Assembly (NCBI GenBank): GCA_023512135.1
Contig: JAIMAG010000002.1
Span: 124,001-188,000 of the forward strand
Source of the DNA: Terriglobia bacterium
GTDB taxonomy: Bacteria > Acidobacteriota > Terriglobia > Acidiferrales > UBA7541
Reading direction: 5' to 3'
DNA length: 64,000 nt
The notes beneath the pieces are model-generated. The model searched no databases and was not told the DNA's origin. It worked only from the letters and a program-made list of their open reading frames with translations. Every line of letters begins with the position of its first letter. Positions within the stretch are counted from its first letter, which is position 1. This document shows positions 16,917 through 25,006 of this stretch, in pieces. The translations under genes were made by a program, and so were the position numbers.

Positions 16917-17897
16917 ATGTTTTACGATCTCCTCTGCATCGGCGCCGGCCCCACAGGCCTGGCCACCGCCATCGAAGCACGGCGCCGTGGTCTCCGCACG
17001 CTCGTGGTGGACAAGGGCTGTCTCTGCAATTCGATCTACCACTACCCGACCAATATGATTTTTTTCACCACGCCGGAATTGCTGGAGATTGGCGGCCTGC
17101 CGATGGTCTGCGCTGGAGAAAAACCCACCCGCACCGAGGCCCTCAAGTACTATCGGAAGTGCGCCGAGCATGAACAGCTCGAGCTGCGCTTGTACGAGCG
17201 GGTGGTCGCTGTCGAACCACACAACGGGGCTTTCTCCGTGCGCACGGAGTCTGCCAGCGGTCTGGCCGAAGAATACCGCGCGAAAAGAATCGTCGTTGCG
17301 ACCGGATACTACGACCTGCCGAATCGGCTGAATGTGCCCGGCGAGGATTTGCCCCACGTTTCGCACTATTACCGGGAAGCGCATCCCTGCTGGAATCGCG
17401 ATGTCGTGGTCATCGGTGGCAAGAATTCAGCCGTGGAGGCCGCTCTGGATCTGTTCCGGGGAGGTGCGCGCGTTACGTTGATCCATCGTCGGGCACAGCT
17501 CGGGAGCAGTGTGAAGTACTGGCTGCGGCCGGACATCGAAAACCGGATCAAAGCCGGCGAAGTGCAGGCGCGGTTCGAAACCGTCGTGACCCGCATCGAA
17601 CCGGGCACGGTCTGGGTGCGGCCGGTGGATTCCTCTGCCGAAGAACGACCGGTGCGTGCCGATTTTGTGTTCGCTCTGACCGGCTACCATCCGGACTTCG
17701 AGTTTCTGCGTGCACTCGGGATTGCGCTCGAACCGGACACCAACCGGCCCGCGCACAACCCGGAAACCCTGGAAAGCAACGTGCCCGGCATATATCTGGC
17801 CGGCGTGGTGCTGGGCGGGAATCAAACCGGAGAAATCTTCATCGAAAACGGAAGATTCCACGGCCAACAGATTGTGCGTGCGATCGCAGGGAACTGA
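16917..17897 (+). CDS. ypdA: YpdA-family FAD-dependent disulfide reductase
   Basis: A 326-residue flavoprotein of the YpdA family; YpdA is proposed to be bacillithiol disulfide reductase in Firmicutes. An N-terminal FAD-binding GAGPTGLATAIEARRRG (about residue 9-25) and a second nucleotide-binding VIGGKNSAVEAALDLFR (about 165-181) are present. So is the YpdA-typical NSIYHYPTNMIFFTTPELLE. It lacks the CxxC of thioredoxin reductase, as expected. ATG 16917 is preceded by no strong ribosome site. Whether this organism makes bacillithiol cannot be judged, as no bsh genes are in the window. An orphan NuoI gene follows 62 bases on. Confidence 0.88.
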   Translation: MFYDLLCIGAGPTGLATAIEARRRGLRTLVVDKGCLCNSIYHYPTNMIFFTTPELLEIGGLPMVCAGEKPTRTEALKYYRKCAEHEQLELRLYERVVAVEPHNGAFSVRTESASGLAEEYRAKRIVVATGYYDLPNRLNVPGEDLPHVSHYYREAHPCWNRDVVVIGGKNSAVEAALDLFRGGARVTLIHRRAQLGSSVKYWLRPDIENRIKAGEVQARFETVVTRIEPGTVWVRPVDSSAEERPVRADFVFALTGYHPDFEFLRALGIALEPDTNRPAHNPETLESNVPGIYLAGVVLGGNQTGEIFIENGRFHGQQIVRAIAGN

Positions 17898-17924
17898 CGC
17901 CAGCACTGTGCAGGTCCGGGGCTT

Positions 17925-17953
17925 TTGCCGGCAAGCACAGGATTTGCTAGACT
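17925..17953 (+). promoter_or_regulatory. Candidate leaderless promoter of the nuoI-like gene
   Basis: TTGCCG (17925-17930), a 17-base spacer, then TAGACT (17948-17953). The expected transcription start, seven bases after the -10, is the A of ATG 17960. No Shine-Dalgarno is present. Confidence 0.45.
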
Positions 17954-17959
17954 GAACGC

Positions 17960-18445
17960 ATGAGTGCGGCTCTCTACGAACTGAAAACAGCGGTGGGCGC
18001 GCTGTTGAAAGGGTTCGCCGTGACCTTCCGCAATCTCTGGCGCAAGCCTGTCACCGAACACTATCCGGACGCGCCGGTGAACTTCATGCCACGCTACCGC
18101 GGCATCCATGTCTTGCAGCGGGACGAAAACGGGTTGGAGAAGTGTGTAGCCTGTTTCCTCTGCGCAGCGGCCTGCCCGGCACAGTGCATCTACATCGAAG
18201 CGGCTGAAAATACCGCCGAAAATCGCATCTCGGCCGGCGAGCGCTACGCACGCGTCTATAACATCGACTATTCTCGCTGCATTTTCTGCGGCTACTGCGT
18301 CGAATCCTGTCCGACCGACGCCATCACCCACGGCCATGGCTTCGAACTGGCCACCTACGACGTCACCGCACTCCTCTACCGCAAAGAAAAGCTGCTCGAA
18401 CCCTGGCCTCCACAGAAAACGAGCGCTCCGGCGCCGCTCGCCTGA
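17960..18445 (+). CDS. nuoI: NuoI-type 2x[4Fe-4S] subunit of complex I
   Basis: A 161-residue homologue of NADH-quinone oxidoreductase subunit I, which carries electrons between clusters N6a and N6b. Two 4Fe-4S motifs are complete: CVACFLCAAACP near residue 55 and CIFCGYCVESCP near residue 98. The surrounding sequence is NuoI-typical (PRYRGIHVLQRDENGLEKC, ERYARVYNIDYSRC, HGFELATYD). It stands alone: no other nuo gene is adjacent, although nuoI is usually inside the nuo operon. It may be the sole nuoI or an extra copy serving another complex. Confidence 0.87.
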   Translation: MSAALYELKTAVGALLKGFAVTFRNLWRKPVTEHYPDAPVNFMPRYRGIHVLQRDENGLEKCVACFLCAAACPAQCIYIEAAENTAENRISAGERYARVYNIDYSRCIFCGYCVESCPTDAITHGHGFELATYDVTALLYRKEKLLEPWPPQKTSAPAPLA

Positions 18446-18482
18446 TTCATCGGTGCAAATCCATTCCGCAGGATTTTCGCAA

Positions 18483-18515
18483 GGGCGGCCTTCGCCACCC
18501 GGCGGTATATTTTTC
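18483..18515 (+). terminator. Candidate terminator after nuoI
   Basis: GGG-C-GGC pairs with GCC-A-CCC around a short loop (18483-18500), with one mismatch. A T-rich stretch (TATTTTTCC) begins about eight bases later. It lies between convergent nuoI and the aspartase-like gene. The distance to the T-run is long for an intrinsic terminator. Confidence 0.35.
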
Positions 18516-18525
18516 CATCCGCAGA

Positions 18526-19962
18526 CTAACGGGAGCCTCGGCCCGTTTTCTGCAGCGCTTCTTTGACGGGCGGCGAAGGCTCGGTCATGCGGTATGGATC
18601 CAGGATTTTCCGGAGCAGTTTCTCGTCGAGCAGTTTTTTCTCCAGCGCAATCTCGGTCACGGTGCGACCGGTGCGCACGCTTTCTTTGGCAATTTCGGCC
18701 GCTGCGGCATACCCGATATAAGGATTCAGAGCAGCAGCGAGCGAAATGGTCGCTTCGGCGTAGTACTTCAGCCGCTTCTCGTTAGCGGTGATGCCGCGGA
18801 CGCATTTGTGGGTCAGCACGCGAATCGTGTTTTTCAGAATCTCGGCCGAATGCAGCACGTTCCAGGCCATGGTGGGCATCATGACGTTCAGCTCCAATTG
18901 GCCGGCCTGCACGGCCAGCGCAGTGGCTACGTCGCCACCGACAACCTGGAAGCCGACCATGGCCGTCAGCTCGCCCATCACCGGATTGATTTTTCCGGGC
19001 ATGATGGAAGACCCGGGCTGCAGGGCCGGGAGGGTGATTTCGGCCAGGCCGGTATTGGGGCCGCTGGCGAGCAGACGGAGATCATTCGTGATGCGAATCA
19101 GCTCCAGCGCGAGATTCCGCAGCGCCGCCGAAGCCACCGACATCGCCAGGTTCGATTGCATCGCATAGCGCATATCGTCGGTCGGAATCAACCGCTGGCC
19201 ACTGATGCGACTCAGGTGCCGAACAACACGCCGCTGGTACTGGGGATGCGTGTTCACGCCGGTGCCGACAGCCGATCCACCCAGTCCCAGCTCGCGCAGC
19301 ATCTCCTGGGCCTGACGAAGCACCACCGCAGCGCGTCGCATCGCCGTGGCATACGCGGCAAACTCCTGGCCCAGCCGGATGGGTACCGCATCCATCAGAT
19401 GCGTGCGCCCGGATTTCAGCAGATGGTCGAACTCTTTCCCCTTGCGCGCGAATGCCCGCTCCAGTTCCGCCAGGGTGTCGAGGAGCTGGTCGAAAAGCAT
19501 CAACGCGGCCAGCCGCATCGCCGTCGGAAACACGTCGTTGGTGGACTGGCCGAAATTCACGTGGTCGTTCGGGTGCACCACGGTGTAGTCACCGCGCCGG
19601 CCGCCGAGCAACTCGATGGCTCGATTGGCTATGACCTCGTTCGTGTTCATGTGGAAACTGACCCCAGCGCCGGCCTGATAGACGTCCACCACGAACTCGC
19701 CATCCATCTTGCCCTGGATCACTTCCTCGGCAGCCTTGATGATGGCGCCGGCCCGCCGCGCGTCGAGAAGCCCCAGTTCGCGATTGGTGCGGGCCGCTGC
19801 CTTCTTGATCATGCCCATCGCCCGAATCAGCAGGGGATGCGCGCGATAGCCGCTGATCGGATAGTTTTCAACGGCACGTTGCGTTTGCGCGCCGTAATAA
19901 CGGTCCGCGGGAACCTCTACCGTGCCGAGGGAATCCTTTTCAGTTCGAGTTTTGACTTTCAT
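18526..19962 (-). CDS. Aspartase/fumarase superfamily lyase (aspartate ammonia-lyase-like)
   Basis: A 478-residue enzyme of the fumarase/aspartase superfamily, which eliminates water or ammonia from succinyl-type substrates to give fumarate. The signature loop GSSIMPGKIN is intact, and so are QSTND (139-143) and GRTH (185-188). The C-terminal half (LNPYIGYAAAAEIAKESV) matches aspartases better than fumarase C. The first substrate loop is odd: V101-S-F-H-M-N replaces the usual T-S-T-N-M-N. The Thr101 equivalent, which contacts the substrate carboxylate in characterised aspartases, is therefore Val. ATG 19962 has GAGGAGG upstream. The true substrate is uncertain. Confidence 0.8.
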   Translation of the reverse strand: MKVKTRTEKDSLGTVEVPADRYYGAQTQRAVENYPISGYRAHPLLIRAMGMIKKAAARTNRELGLLDARRAGAIIKAAEEVIQGKMDGEFVVDVYQAGAGVSFHMNTNEVIANRAIELLGGRRGDYTVVHPNDHVNFGQSTNDVFPTAMRLAALMLFDQLLDTLAELERAFARKGKEFDHLLKSGRTHLMDAVPIRLGQEFAAYATAMRRAAVVLRQAQEMLRELGLGGSAVGTGVNTHPQYQRRVVRHLSRISGQRLIPTDDMRYAMQSNLAMSVASAALRNLALELIRITNDLRLLASGPNTGLAEITLPALQPGSSIMPGKINPVMGELTAMVGFQVVGGDVATALAVQAGQLELNVMMPTMAWNVLHSAEILKNTIRVLTHKCVRGITANEKRLKYYAEATISLAAALNPYIGYAAAAEIAKESVRTGRTVTEIALEKKLLDEKLLRKILDPYRMTEPSPPVKEALQKTGRGSR

Positions 19963-20208
19963 GCGCCGAAATCCTCCTCGCAGTCGTTCAGGCGCGTGCA
20001 GGCAGAGAATAGCACAACCGTGCGAGCGGCACTTGGGCAGCGGGCCGGAAGCCGACTGGGTCATAGAACGTAAAAACCGGGCTATTTTAACTGCGTCCGC
20101 TAAGGTATCTTATGTTTACTTAGAAAACACTGACCGAACTCAGCCGCCATACACAGCCAACCCTGCTTTTCCCTGCCAGAGACTCGGGGGAGATCGCGCA
20201 GTGCCGAG
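19963..20208 (-). promoter_or_regulatory. AT-richer intergenic region upstream of the lyase gene
   Basis: A 246-bp gap between nadE and the lyase gene, both on the minus strand. An AT-rich core (about 20085-20140) contains minus-strand TAAAAT and TAAGAT hexamers that could be -10 elements, and a CTAAG/CTTAG inverted repeat. No clear -35 was found. No open frame or RNA gene is seen. Confidence 0.3.
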
Positions 20209-21864
20209 CTAGCCGTAGAACTTGTGGGCGATGGGCAGACGGCGTCCCAGACCAAAGGCCTTCGAGGTGATTTTCAGTCCCGGGGGTGCTTGCTTGCGCT
20301 TGTATTCGTTTCGGTTGACGCGTTCGATGACTTGCTGGACCAGTTCCGGTGCGTAGCCGTACTGCTCGACGATTTCGTGGGGGCTGCGCAGGTCTTCGAT
20401 GTAGGCGCGCAGAATCCGGTCGAGGACATCATAGGGCGGCAGAGTATCTTGATCGGTCTGGTTGGGACGGAGTTCGGCAGAAGGCGGCTTGGTCAGGATG
20501 GATGCGGGAATGACTTCTTTCCCCGTTTCGTTGCGGGACTTTTGGTTGATGAACTTGGCCAGCTCGTAGACCATGGTTTTCGGGACGTCGGAAAGCACGG
20601 CCAGCCCGCCGGCCATGTCGCCATAGAGGGTGCAGTAGCCGACGGCCAGTTCCGATTTGTTTCCGGTGCTCAGTACCAGTGAGCCGAACTTGTTCGAAAT
20701 GGCCATCAGGATGTTGCCGCGGATCCGAGCCTGGATGTTTTCTTCGGTGACGTCGGCTGCGCGACCGTGGAACACGGGAGCCAGCGTGCGCAGGTAACTC
20801 TTGAATGTCTCCTGGATCGGAATCACCTCGAGTTTCACGCCCAGGTTTTCTGCCACAGCGCGTGCGTCGGTCAAACTCTGCGGACTTGAATATGGGCCGG
20901 GCATTGCTACGGTCAGGACATTCTCTCGGCCGACTGCGGCCACGGCAATGGCCGCTACTACAGCCGAGTCGATTCCCCCGCTCAAGCCGATCACGACCTT
21001 TCGAAAACCGCATTTGATCAGGTAGTCGCGCGTACCGACCACGAGCGCCCAGTACGCTGCTTCGAGTTCGTTTTCCGGCTGTGTGCGCAGCTCCCCGGTG
21101 CCCGTGCGGGTATCGAACAACACCAGGTCTTCTTCGAACGACCGAGCTTGCGCCGCTACGCGCCCATCGGCCAGCACGACGACGCTCGAGCCATCGAAGA
21201 CGAGTTGATCGTTGCCGCCGACTTGATTCACATAGACGACCGGACGGGCGTGGTGGCGGGCCAGGGCTTGGAGCATTTCCAGCCGCAGGGTGCGCTTGTT
21301 CAGGGTGTAGGGAGAGGCCGAGATGTTGAGGATGACCTCGATCCCCTGCTCGACCAACTCGGCGACGGGGTCGCGTTCATACCTCGGCTTGGTCCAGAAT
21401 GTTTTGTCATTCCAGATATCTTCACAGATGGTGAGCCCGATGCGTGTACCACACAGCTCCAGAACCTGCTGGCGGCGCGCTGGCTGAAAGTAGCGGAGCT
21501 CGTCGAAGACATCGTAGGTGGGCAGCAGCATCTTCTGCTGCTCGAACACGACGCGACCGCCTTCGATCAGGGCGGCAGCGTTCGCGGCCGGCTTGCCGGC
21601 GGCATCGCGCGGCTTTCCCACGTACCCGACAATGGAACGAAGCGGAATCTTCTCCGCTAGTCGCCTCAGCTCGCGCAGGTTTTGTTCGAGAAATGCGGGG
21701 CGCTCCAGCAGGTCCTGCGGCGGATAGCCACACAGGCAGAGCTCGGAAAAAACGGCCAGGTCTGCGCCGCGCTGCCGTGCTTGTTCTGCGAGAGCTACGA
21801 TGCGGGCGGAGTTGCCGTCAAAATCGCCAACCGTAGGATTGAACTGGGCTAGAGCAATTTTCAT
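20209..21864 (-). CDS. nadE: Glutamine-dependent NAD+ synthetase
   Basis: A 551-residue two-domain enzyme that amidates nicotinate adenine dinucleotide to NAD+. The N-terminal nitrilase-like glutaminase domain (1 to about 260) has its Glu (FSELCLCGYPPQDLL), Lys (QKMLLPTYDVFDE) and Cys (LTICEDIWND). The C-terminal ATP-pyrophosphatase domain has the P-loop GLSGGIDSAVVAA (near 292) and the YCTLYGDMAGGLAVLSDVPK region. It ends in the typical GRRLPIAHKFYG. The length is usual for glutamine-using NadE. Probably monocistronic. Confidence 0.96.
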   Translation of the reverse strand: MKIALAQFNPTVGDFDGNSARIVALAEQARQRGADLAVFSELCLCGYPPQDLLERPAFLEQNLRELRRLAEKIPLRSIVGYVGKPRDAAGKPAANAAALIEGGRVVFEQQKMLLPTYDVFDELRYFQPARRQQVLELCGTRIGLTICEDIWNDKTFWTKPRYERDPVAELVEQGIEVILNISASPYTLNKRTLRLEMLQALARHHARPVVYVNQVGGNDQLVFDGSSVVVLADGRVAAQARSFEEDLVLFDTRTGTGELRTQPENELEAAYWALVVGTRDYLIKCGFRKVVIGLSGGIDSAVVAAIAVAAVGRENVLTVAMPGPYSSPQSLTDARAVAENLGVKLEVIPIQETFKSYLRTLAPVFHGRAADVTEENIQARIRGNILMAISNKFGSLVLSTGNKSELAVGYCTLYGDMAGGLAVLSDVPKTMVYELAKFINQKSRNETGKEVIPASILTKPPSAELRPNQTDQDTLPPYDVLDRILRAYIEDLRSPHEIVEQYGYAPELVQQVIERVNRNEYKRKQAPPGLKITSKAFGLGRRLPIAHKFYG

Positions 21865-21991
21865 CGCAGCCCAGTAGCATACACTGAAACTTTTGCCGGG
21901 GGGTGATGAAGAATGATGTCTGGTGCGGGTGCTGCGACGAGCAAACGCGGTACCCGGCCTCGGCCTGGTCGGGTCGATTCGGCCGTCGGTC

Positions 21992-22315
21992 TTACACGCT
22001 GAACGAGCTGCCGCAACCGCAGGTGCTCTTCACATTCGGGTTGTTGAACTTGAACCCGGCACCTTCCAGCGTCTCGATGTAGTCAATTTCGACGCCGTTC
22101 AGGTACATCAGGCTCATCTGGTCCACCAGCACCTTCAGGCCGTCCACTTCCACCACGTTGTCGGTGCTGTTCTGGTTGTTGTCGAAGGCCATGTGGTACT
22201 GGAAACCCGAGCAGCCTCCACCCACCACCGCCACGCGCAGAGCGGCCGGGCGCGGATTCTGCTGGTCCATGATTTCCTTTACCTTGGCAACGGCTACCGG
22301 CGTCATATGAATCAC
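21992..22315 (-). CDS. erpA: ErpA/IscA-type iron-sulfur cluster carrier
   Basis: A 107-residue A-type carrier that delivers Fe-S clusters to apo-proteins. The three conserved cysteines are present: GGGCSGFQY near residue 43 and the C-terminal CGCGSSF. The start is GTG 22315 (IHMTPVAVAKVKEIM follows), with GAGGTGAG about nine bases upstream; ATG 22306 is possible. Homology does not extend into the open frame upstream. It is divergent from the isocitrate dehydrogenase gene. A good extended -10 lies 40 bases before the start. Several Fe-S clients are nearby (two ferredoxins, NuoI, Rieske). Confidence 0.93.
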   Translation of the reverse strand: MIHMTPVAVAKVKEIMDQQNPRPAALRVAVVGGGCSGFQYHMAFDNNQNSTDNVVEVDGLKVLVDQMSLMYLNGVEIDYIETLEGAGFKFNNPNVKSTCGCGSSFSV

Positions 22316-22354
22316 GGTCGTTCTCACCTCATTCCTGCAAGTTATCGCGTTTTC

Positions 22355-22363
22355 ATTATAGCA
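22355..22363 (-). promoter_or_regulatory. Extended -10 promoter element for erpA
   Basis: On the minus strand TGC is directly followed by a consensus TATAAT (TGCTATAAT). No recognisable -35 lies 16-18 bases upstream, which is tolerated with an extended -10. It gives a leader of about 33 bases. Confidence 0.5.
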
Positions 22364-22524
22364 GAATCCCGACACTGAGTACCAGACGAGGGCTGGCCCG
22401 GTGCGTCGATGCTGTTCACGGCAGACAATGATGCAGTTTCGAACCTTTGCCGCAGCGGTTTGCTTTCTGATGGATTGCATGTGATACCCAAAGTTGGTCA
22501 TTTCTCTTACAATAGCTCGTCACG

Positions 22525-23526
22525 ATGCAACACACGGTCACGCTGATTCCGGGCGACGGCATCGGTCCCGAGGTCGCGCAGGCAGCTCGCACGGTCATTG
22601 ATGCTTCCGGCGTCGCGATCCAGTGGGAAGAGGTACAAGCTCCCAGCGAAGCCGAACGCCGCCACGGGGAGTTCCTGCATGCCCAACTGGTGGAATCGGT
22701 GCGGCGGAATCGAGTCGCCCTGAAGGGTCCGATCGCTACGCCCATTGCTACGGGCCCGCCCAGCATCAACGTAGGTCTGCGCAAAGCGCTCGAGCTGTAT
22801 GCCAATCTGCGGCCGGTGAAAAACCTGCCCGGAGTGAAGAGTCGCTACGAAGGCGTGGACCTGATCATCGTCCGGGAGAACACCGAAGACCTGTATTCCG
22901 GCCTGGAGCACACGGTCGTTCCGGGTGTGGTGGAAAGCTTGAAAATCATCACCGAGAAGGCGTCGACCCGCATTGCTCGGTTTGCGTTCGAATATGCGCG
23001 CAAGCACAGGCGCCGCCAGGTCGCCGCCATCCACAAAGCCAACATCATGAAGCTTTCCGACGGCTTGTTTCTGACTTCGGTGCGCAAGGTGGCCGTCGAG
23101 TTTCCGGAAATCCGGTATCGCGAGTTGATCGTGGACAATGCCTGCATGCAGCTCGTACTGGACCCCACCCAGTTTGACGTGCTGTTGCTGCCCAATCTGT
23201 ACGGCGATGTGGTCAGCGACCTGGCGGCTGGTTTGGTGGGCGGACTCGGAGTGGTCGGCAGTGCCAATCTGGGCGACGAGGCGGCAGTGTTCGAAGCGGT
23301 CCACGGAACCGCGCCCGATATCGCTGGAAAAGGCATCGCCAACCCCACCGCTCTGCTGCTCAGTGGAATCATGATGCTCGAACATTTGGGAGAAGTCGAA
23401 GCTGCGCGCAGAATCGAGCAGGCTCTGCATACCGTCTATCGGCAAGGACACTGCCTGACCCCGGATGTCGGTGGTTCCGCTTCGACCATGGAATTCGCGC
23501 GCGCTGTCATTGCCGCGATGTCTTAA
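22525..23526 (+). CDS. NAD-type isocitrate dehydrogenase (IDH/IPMDH family)
   Basis: A 333-residue beta-decarboxylating dehydrogenase of the TCA cycle type. Family landmarks are TLIPGDGIGPEV at the N-terminus, RENTEDLYSGLEHTVVPGVV (about 118-137), KANIMKLSDGLFL (about 172-184) and the metal-binding region NLYGDVVSDLAAGLVGGLG. The ENTEDLYSG loop and the SLKIIT segment favour the NAD-dependent isocitrate enzyme over 3-isopropylmalate dehydrogenase. The length (333) also fits that subgroup. A TACAAT -10 sits at 22508-22513, only 11 bases before the ATG, and no ribosome site is seen. Confidence 0.88.
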   Translation: MQHTVTLIPGDGIGPEVAQAARTVIDASGVAIQWEEVQAPSEAERRHGEFLHAQLVESVRRNRVALKGPIATPIATGPPSINVGLRKALELYANLRPVKNLPGVKSRYEGVDLIIVRENTEDLYSGLEHTVVPGVVESLKIITEKASTRIARFAFEYARKHRRRQVAAIHKANIMKLSDGLFLTSVRKVAVEFPEIRYRELIVDNACMQLVLDPTQFDVLLLPNLYGDVVSDLAAGLVGGLGVVGSANLGDEAAVFEAVHGTAPDIAGKGIANPTALLLSGIMMLEHLGEVEAARRIEQALHTVYRQGHCLTPDVGGSASTMEFARAVIAAMS

Positions 23527-23583
23527 CAGGTGCGGCACACCGGAGCGAAGCACGCACATCGGTCTCCGCCGTACTGCTCGGCG

Positions 23584-23612
23584 TTGACTTTCCTTCCCGG
23601 CTTCGAAACAAT
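23584..23612 (+). promoter_or_regulatory. Candidate promoter of the ferredoxin gene
   Basis: TTGACT (23584-23589), a 17-base spacer, then AACAAT (23607-23612). This gives a leader of about 48 bases before GTG 23667. Confidence 0.4.
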
Positions 23613-23666
23613 AGAAGCTGCGGTTTTTGCGGAAAGTTGAACTCTGCATCAGCAAAAGGGGAAGCT

Positions 23667-24062
23667 GTGGCCGAACATCCAGCTGTTGCACCGACGAGCA
23701 AGCGTCTGCAGGAGTACATCGAGGGCAAGGTGGTCAAGTCCTATCCCATGTCAAAAGGAATGACCACCAAACGGAAGCGCAAGCCACACATCCTGGCGGT
23801 CATCAACGAATCCTGTACCGGCTGTGCCGGCTCGCCGGCGTGCGTGGACTACTGCCCGGTGGATCAGTGCATGTTCTGGGTGCCGGACCCGGAACATCCT
23901 CCGTTCGGCCGTATCGAGGTGGACCCGCTGCTCTGCATCGGCTGCAAACTCTGCACCAGCAAGGGGCCAGACGGCACCTTCCTCGAAGGTTGCCCGTGGG
24001 ATGCCATTGACATGGTGCCCACCGAAGAGTGGGAAGCTGTCCACGGCTCTCTTCCCTACTGA
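23667..24062 (+). CDS. Ferredoxin with two atypical [4Fe-4S] motifs
   Basis: A 131-residue ferredoxin-like protein. The first motif is C-x2-C-x5-C-x3-CP (CTGCAGSPACVDYCP). The second is C-x2-C-x2-C-x12-CP (CIGCKLCTSKGPDGTFLEGCP is the full span, given here as its Cys spacing). In ordinary bacterial ferredoxins the last spacer is three residues. A basic ~45-residue N-terminal extension precedes the clusters. GTG 23667 is chosen because AAAGGGGA lies just upstream; TTG 23637 is the other option. The redox partner is unknown. It follows the isocitrate dehydrogenase gene but has its own promoter candidate. Confidence 0.8.
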   Translation: MAEHPAVAPTSKRLQEYIEGKVVKSYPMSKGMTTKRKRKPHILAVINESCTGCAGSPACVDYCPVDQCMFWVPDPEHPPFGRIEVDPLLCIGCKLCTSKGPDGTFLEGCPWDAIDMVPTEEWEAVHGSLPY

Positions 24063-24145
24063 GAGCTTTGCCCCCGCGGGTTTGCCGGCATCTCAGAAAA
24101 CTTTTCACCACCCGCGAATCAGGTCGCGTGTGGCTGTCTGTAGCT

Positions 24146-25006
24146 TCATTCGCGCTGGCGTGCTCGAATGGCGCGGAGGGTTTCTGCCGCCTGAAGGGCA
24201 ACGCGTTCGGGCATTTCCGCCGCTCCATCGGCGTAGCGGCTGATCAGGTCCAGGTCTTCCGGCTGTCCCACCAGCACCAGTGCCCGTAAGGCTTCCCAGA
24301 CCATTTCCGGACTGGGAGAAATTTCCACCAGCGCGTCGCCTGTGGCCACCGGCTGGAGGTTCCCAGCGACCCAGCGCTTCACGGTGCCCGGCACAGGGGA
24401 ACGCACCTCGAGCACTTCCCCTCCCTGCTGCAGTCGTGCCAGTAGAGTGCCCGGGTTGACCGTGTCTCCTGGCCGTAACCGCTGCTGCAGAGTGCCTGCC
24501 GACGGTGCCGTGACAGCATAGGGTTGCAGCATGGCCCGCAGCTCGCCATGGCCGGAGTCATCGCCGTGCCGCACCAGCGCCAGTGCAGCATTGCGTCGCA
24601 CCATCGGGTTGCTGTCTTCCAGCAAATCCAGCAGTCTGGCGTGAAACTCGGGCACGCCGGCCTGCTGGCCCATTACCCAGGCAGCGGTGATGCGGATCTC
24701 CGCCAGCGGATGTTCGGCCAATCGCACAACTTCCGGATACCAGCGCCGGACGCTGGCATCACCGCCGATGATGCGTTCTCCGATTTGCGCCAGCGCGTGC
24801 TGTATCTTCCGTGGTTTGTCTGCCGCGGCCAGGTATTCGGCCATCTGCCGGTCATCGAGCGGTCGTCCAAACCAGGTGGACTGCCAGAACAGGAAGGGCA
24901 TCAGAACCAGCAGTACCGCGAAGAGCAACACCGCATAGGTCCACCGGCGCGCCACACCGGTTCGGCCCATGGAGTTCGGTTGCGGTGCTGGCACTGGTTC
25001 GTTCAT
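24146..25006 (-). CDS. HEAT-repeat membrane protein with inserted barrel-sandwich (lipoyl-like) domain
   Basis: A 286-residue protein and the last gene of the respiratory block. A cytoplasmic N-tail is followed by one transmembrane segment (about 22-42). HEAT-like helical repeats span about 60-165 (EIRITAAWVMGQQAG, NPMVRRNAALALVRHGDD). A beta-rich segment at about 170-245 then reads like a biotinyl/lipoyl-type sandwich (VTAPSAGTLQQRLRPGDTVN, then VRSPVPGTVKRWV), without the modified Lys. One more helical repeat pair closes the protein. The start overlaps the DUF420 stop (ATGA). Linkage to ctaA/ctaB suggests a role in oxidase assembly, but no function is established here. Confidence 0.65.
   Translation of the reverse strand: MNEPVPAPQPNSMGRTGVARRWTYAVLLFAVLLVLMPFLFWQSTWFGRPLDDRQMAEYLAAADKPRKIQHALAQIGERIIGGDASVRRWYPEVVRLAEHPLAEIRITAAWVMGQQAGVPEFHARLLDLLEDSNPMVRRNAALALVRHGDDSGHGELRAMLQPYAVTAPSAGTLQQRLRPGDTVNPGTLLARLQQGGEVLEVRSPVPGTVKRWVAGNLQPVATGDALVEISPSPEMVWEALRALVLVGQPEDLDLISRYADGAAEMPERVALQAAETLRAIRARQRE

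Noticed and set aside
22525-23526. 3-isopropylmalate dehydrogenase (leuB)
   Set aside because: The ENTEDLYSG loop and KANIMKLSDGLF segment fit isocitrate dehydrogenase; no leu genes nearby.
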